Shown here piece by piece: positions 4,878 to 5,257 of a stretch of DNA of 5,257 bases (positions within the stretch are counted from its first letter, which is position 1; the number at the start of each line of letters is the position of its first letter). The notes under the pieces were generated by a model, which did not search any database, was not told where the DNA came from, and saw only the letters and a program-made list of their open reading frames with translations. This stretch comes from JAVEDQ01 sp035468175 (GTDB lineage: Bacteria; Actinomycetota; Actinomycetes; Frankiales; Frankiaceae), in contig DATITC010000206.1 of assembly GCA_035468175.1 (NCBI GenBank), positions 1 through 5,257 on the forward strand. The letters are read 5' to 3'. The translations under genes were made by a program, and so were the position numbers.

Positions 4878-5257
4878 ACCGGCCGGTGCCGCGCGGTCAG
4901 GGCCCGCGCGGTCAGGGCCCGCGCAGTCAGGTCCACAACCGTCAGATTCCTAGCCGGGAAGCCTACTTCGACGGCTGGTCGACCCTGCACGGCGGCTTCG
5001 ACCCGCGTTCGGCGTTTTGGCCGCGCACCTGGCTCGGCCTCACCTATCGGCTCGGCCGTCCGTTGGCCCGTCACAACGTGCCGCCCGACGGCGTCACTGC
5101 GCTCGGCGTCGTGGTTACCGCACTCGCCCTGCTGCCCGCAGCGGCCGGGGGAGCGTGGCCGCTGCTCGCGATCGTCGTGGTGGTGGTCAGCGGCCTGCTG
5201 GACAACCTCGACGGCTGTGTGGCCGTCCTGCTGAACCGCACGACCCGCTGGGGGTAC
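4874..5257 (+). CDS. CDP-alcohol phosphatidyltransferase family protein, 3' end beyond window
   Basis: Family members transfer the phosphatidyl or substituted phosphate group of a CDP-linked donor to an alcohol, within the membrane. The first 128 residues are present. A polar leader with RGQGP repeats (about 7-19) precedes REAYFDGWSTLHGGFD (28-43), and a helix-forming region runs at 50-67. Hydrophobic segments lie at about 73-91 and 95-109. The active-site motif begins at D110: DNLDG gives the Asp110, Asp113 and Gly114 positions, Ala117 follows, and Gly127 is at the expected spacing. The usual Arg after Ala is Val118. The remaining two Asp residues would be at 131 and 135, just past the edge. 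The start is GTG 4874, overlapping the preceding stop (GTGA); a GTG at 4886 is an alternative. No strong ribosome site is seen, consistent with coupling to the SRPBCC gene. The substrate alcohol is unknown. Confidence 0.88.
   Translation, partial: MNRPVPRGQGPRGQGPRSQVHNRQIPSREAYFDGWSTLHGGFDPRSAFWPRTWLGLTYRLGRPLARHNVPPDGVTALGVVVTALALLPAAAGGAWPLLAIVVVVVSGLLDNLDGCVAVLLNRTTRWGY
4891..4935 (+). repeat. 15-base tandem repeat inside the phosphatidyltransferase leader
   Basis: The unit GCGCGGTCAGGGCCC occurs perfectly at 4891-4905 and 4906-4920. A third, degenerate copy begins at 4921 (GCGCAGTCAGG) and then diverges. The unit is a multiple of three, so it keeps frame and encodes RGQGP twice and then RSQ. 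It probably arose by replication slippage and lies before the conserved part of the protein. Confidence 0.85.

Noticed and set aside
4891..4935. CRISPR array
   Set aside because: The copies are 15 bases and directly adjacent with no spacers, and they lie in frame inside a coding leader.

Overview
The window is high-GC DNA with strong G/C bias at codon third positions, GTG starts, short intergenic gaps and actinobacterial-type protein families (IdsA-like prenyl transferase, DUF4097-like protein, class F-like sortase remnant, CDP-alcohol phosphatidyltransferase). It most likely comes from an actinomycete chromosome, but the genus cannot be fixed from this sequence alone. It looks mostly like ordinary core or lineage-specific chromosome. 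No mobile element, CRISPR array, tRNA or rRNA is visible.

Layout. Positions 1-~493 (minus) hold the remains of a sortase gene. The catalytic His, Cys and Arg motifs are all readable, but an apparent frameshift near 289-293 and an in-frame TAG at 494-496 separate them from the N-terminal coding region. Next is a small four-helix membrane protein of unknown function (562-963, plus), convergent with a polyprenyl diphosphate synthase of the IdsA type (995-2098, minus). Divergent from the synthase is a DUF4097-like beta-repeat protein (2182-2877, plus), followed by metF, 5,10-methylenetetrahydrofolate reductase (2957-3904, plus). A small acidic protein of unknown function (3940-4188, minus) converges on metF. 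Divergent from it are an SRPBCC/START-like lipid-binding-fold protein (4371-4877, plus) and a CDP-alcohol phosphatidyltransferase (4874 onward, plus). The last two genes overlap by four bases, and the second is cut by the window edge.

How the genes relate. The prenyl synthase next to a MetF-family gene recalls, from memory, the mycobacterial idsA2/Rv2172c neighbourhood, so this may be an old conserved adjacency rather than a pathway. The synthase supplies isoprenoid chains. The SRPBCC/phosphatidyltransferase pair probably handles a membrane lipid or an amphipathic substrate. MetF supplies methyl-tetrahydrofolate for methionine synthesis. Both the synthase and metF have a TANNNT -10 hexamer exactly six bases before an ATG and no Shine-Dalgarno sequence, which suggests leaderless transcripts. 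I did not find a convincing new system. The observations most worth checking are the sortase lesions, the paired leaderless promoters, the variant phosphatidyltransferase motif and the two unrecognised small proteins.
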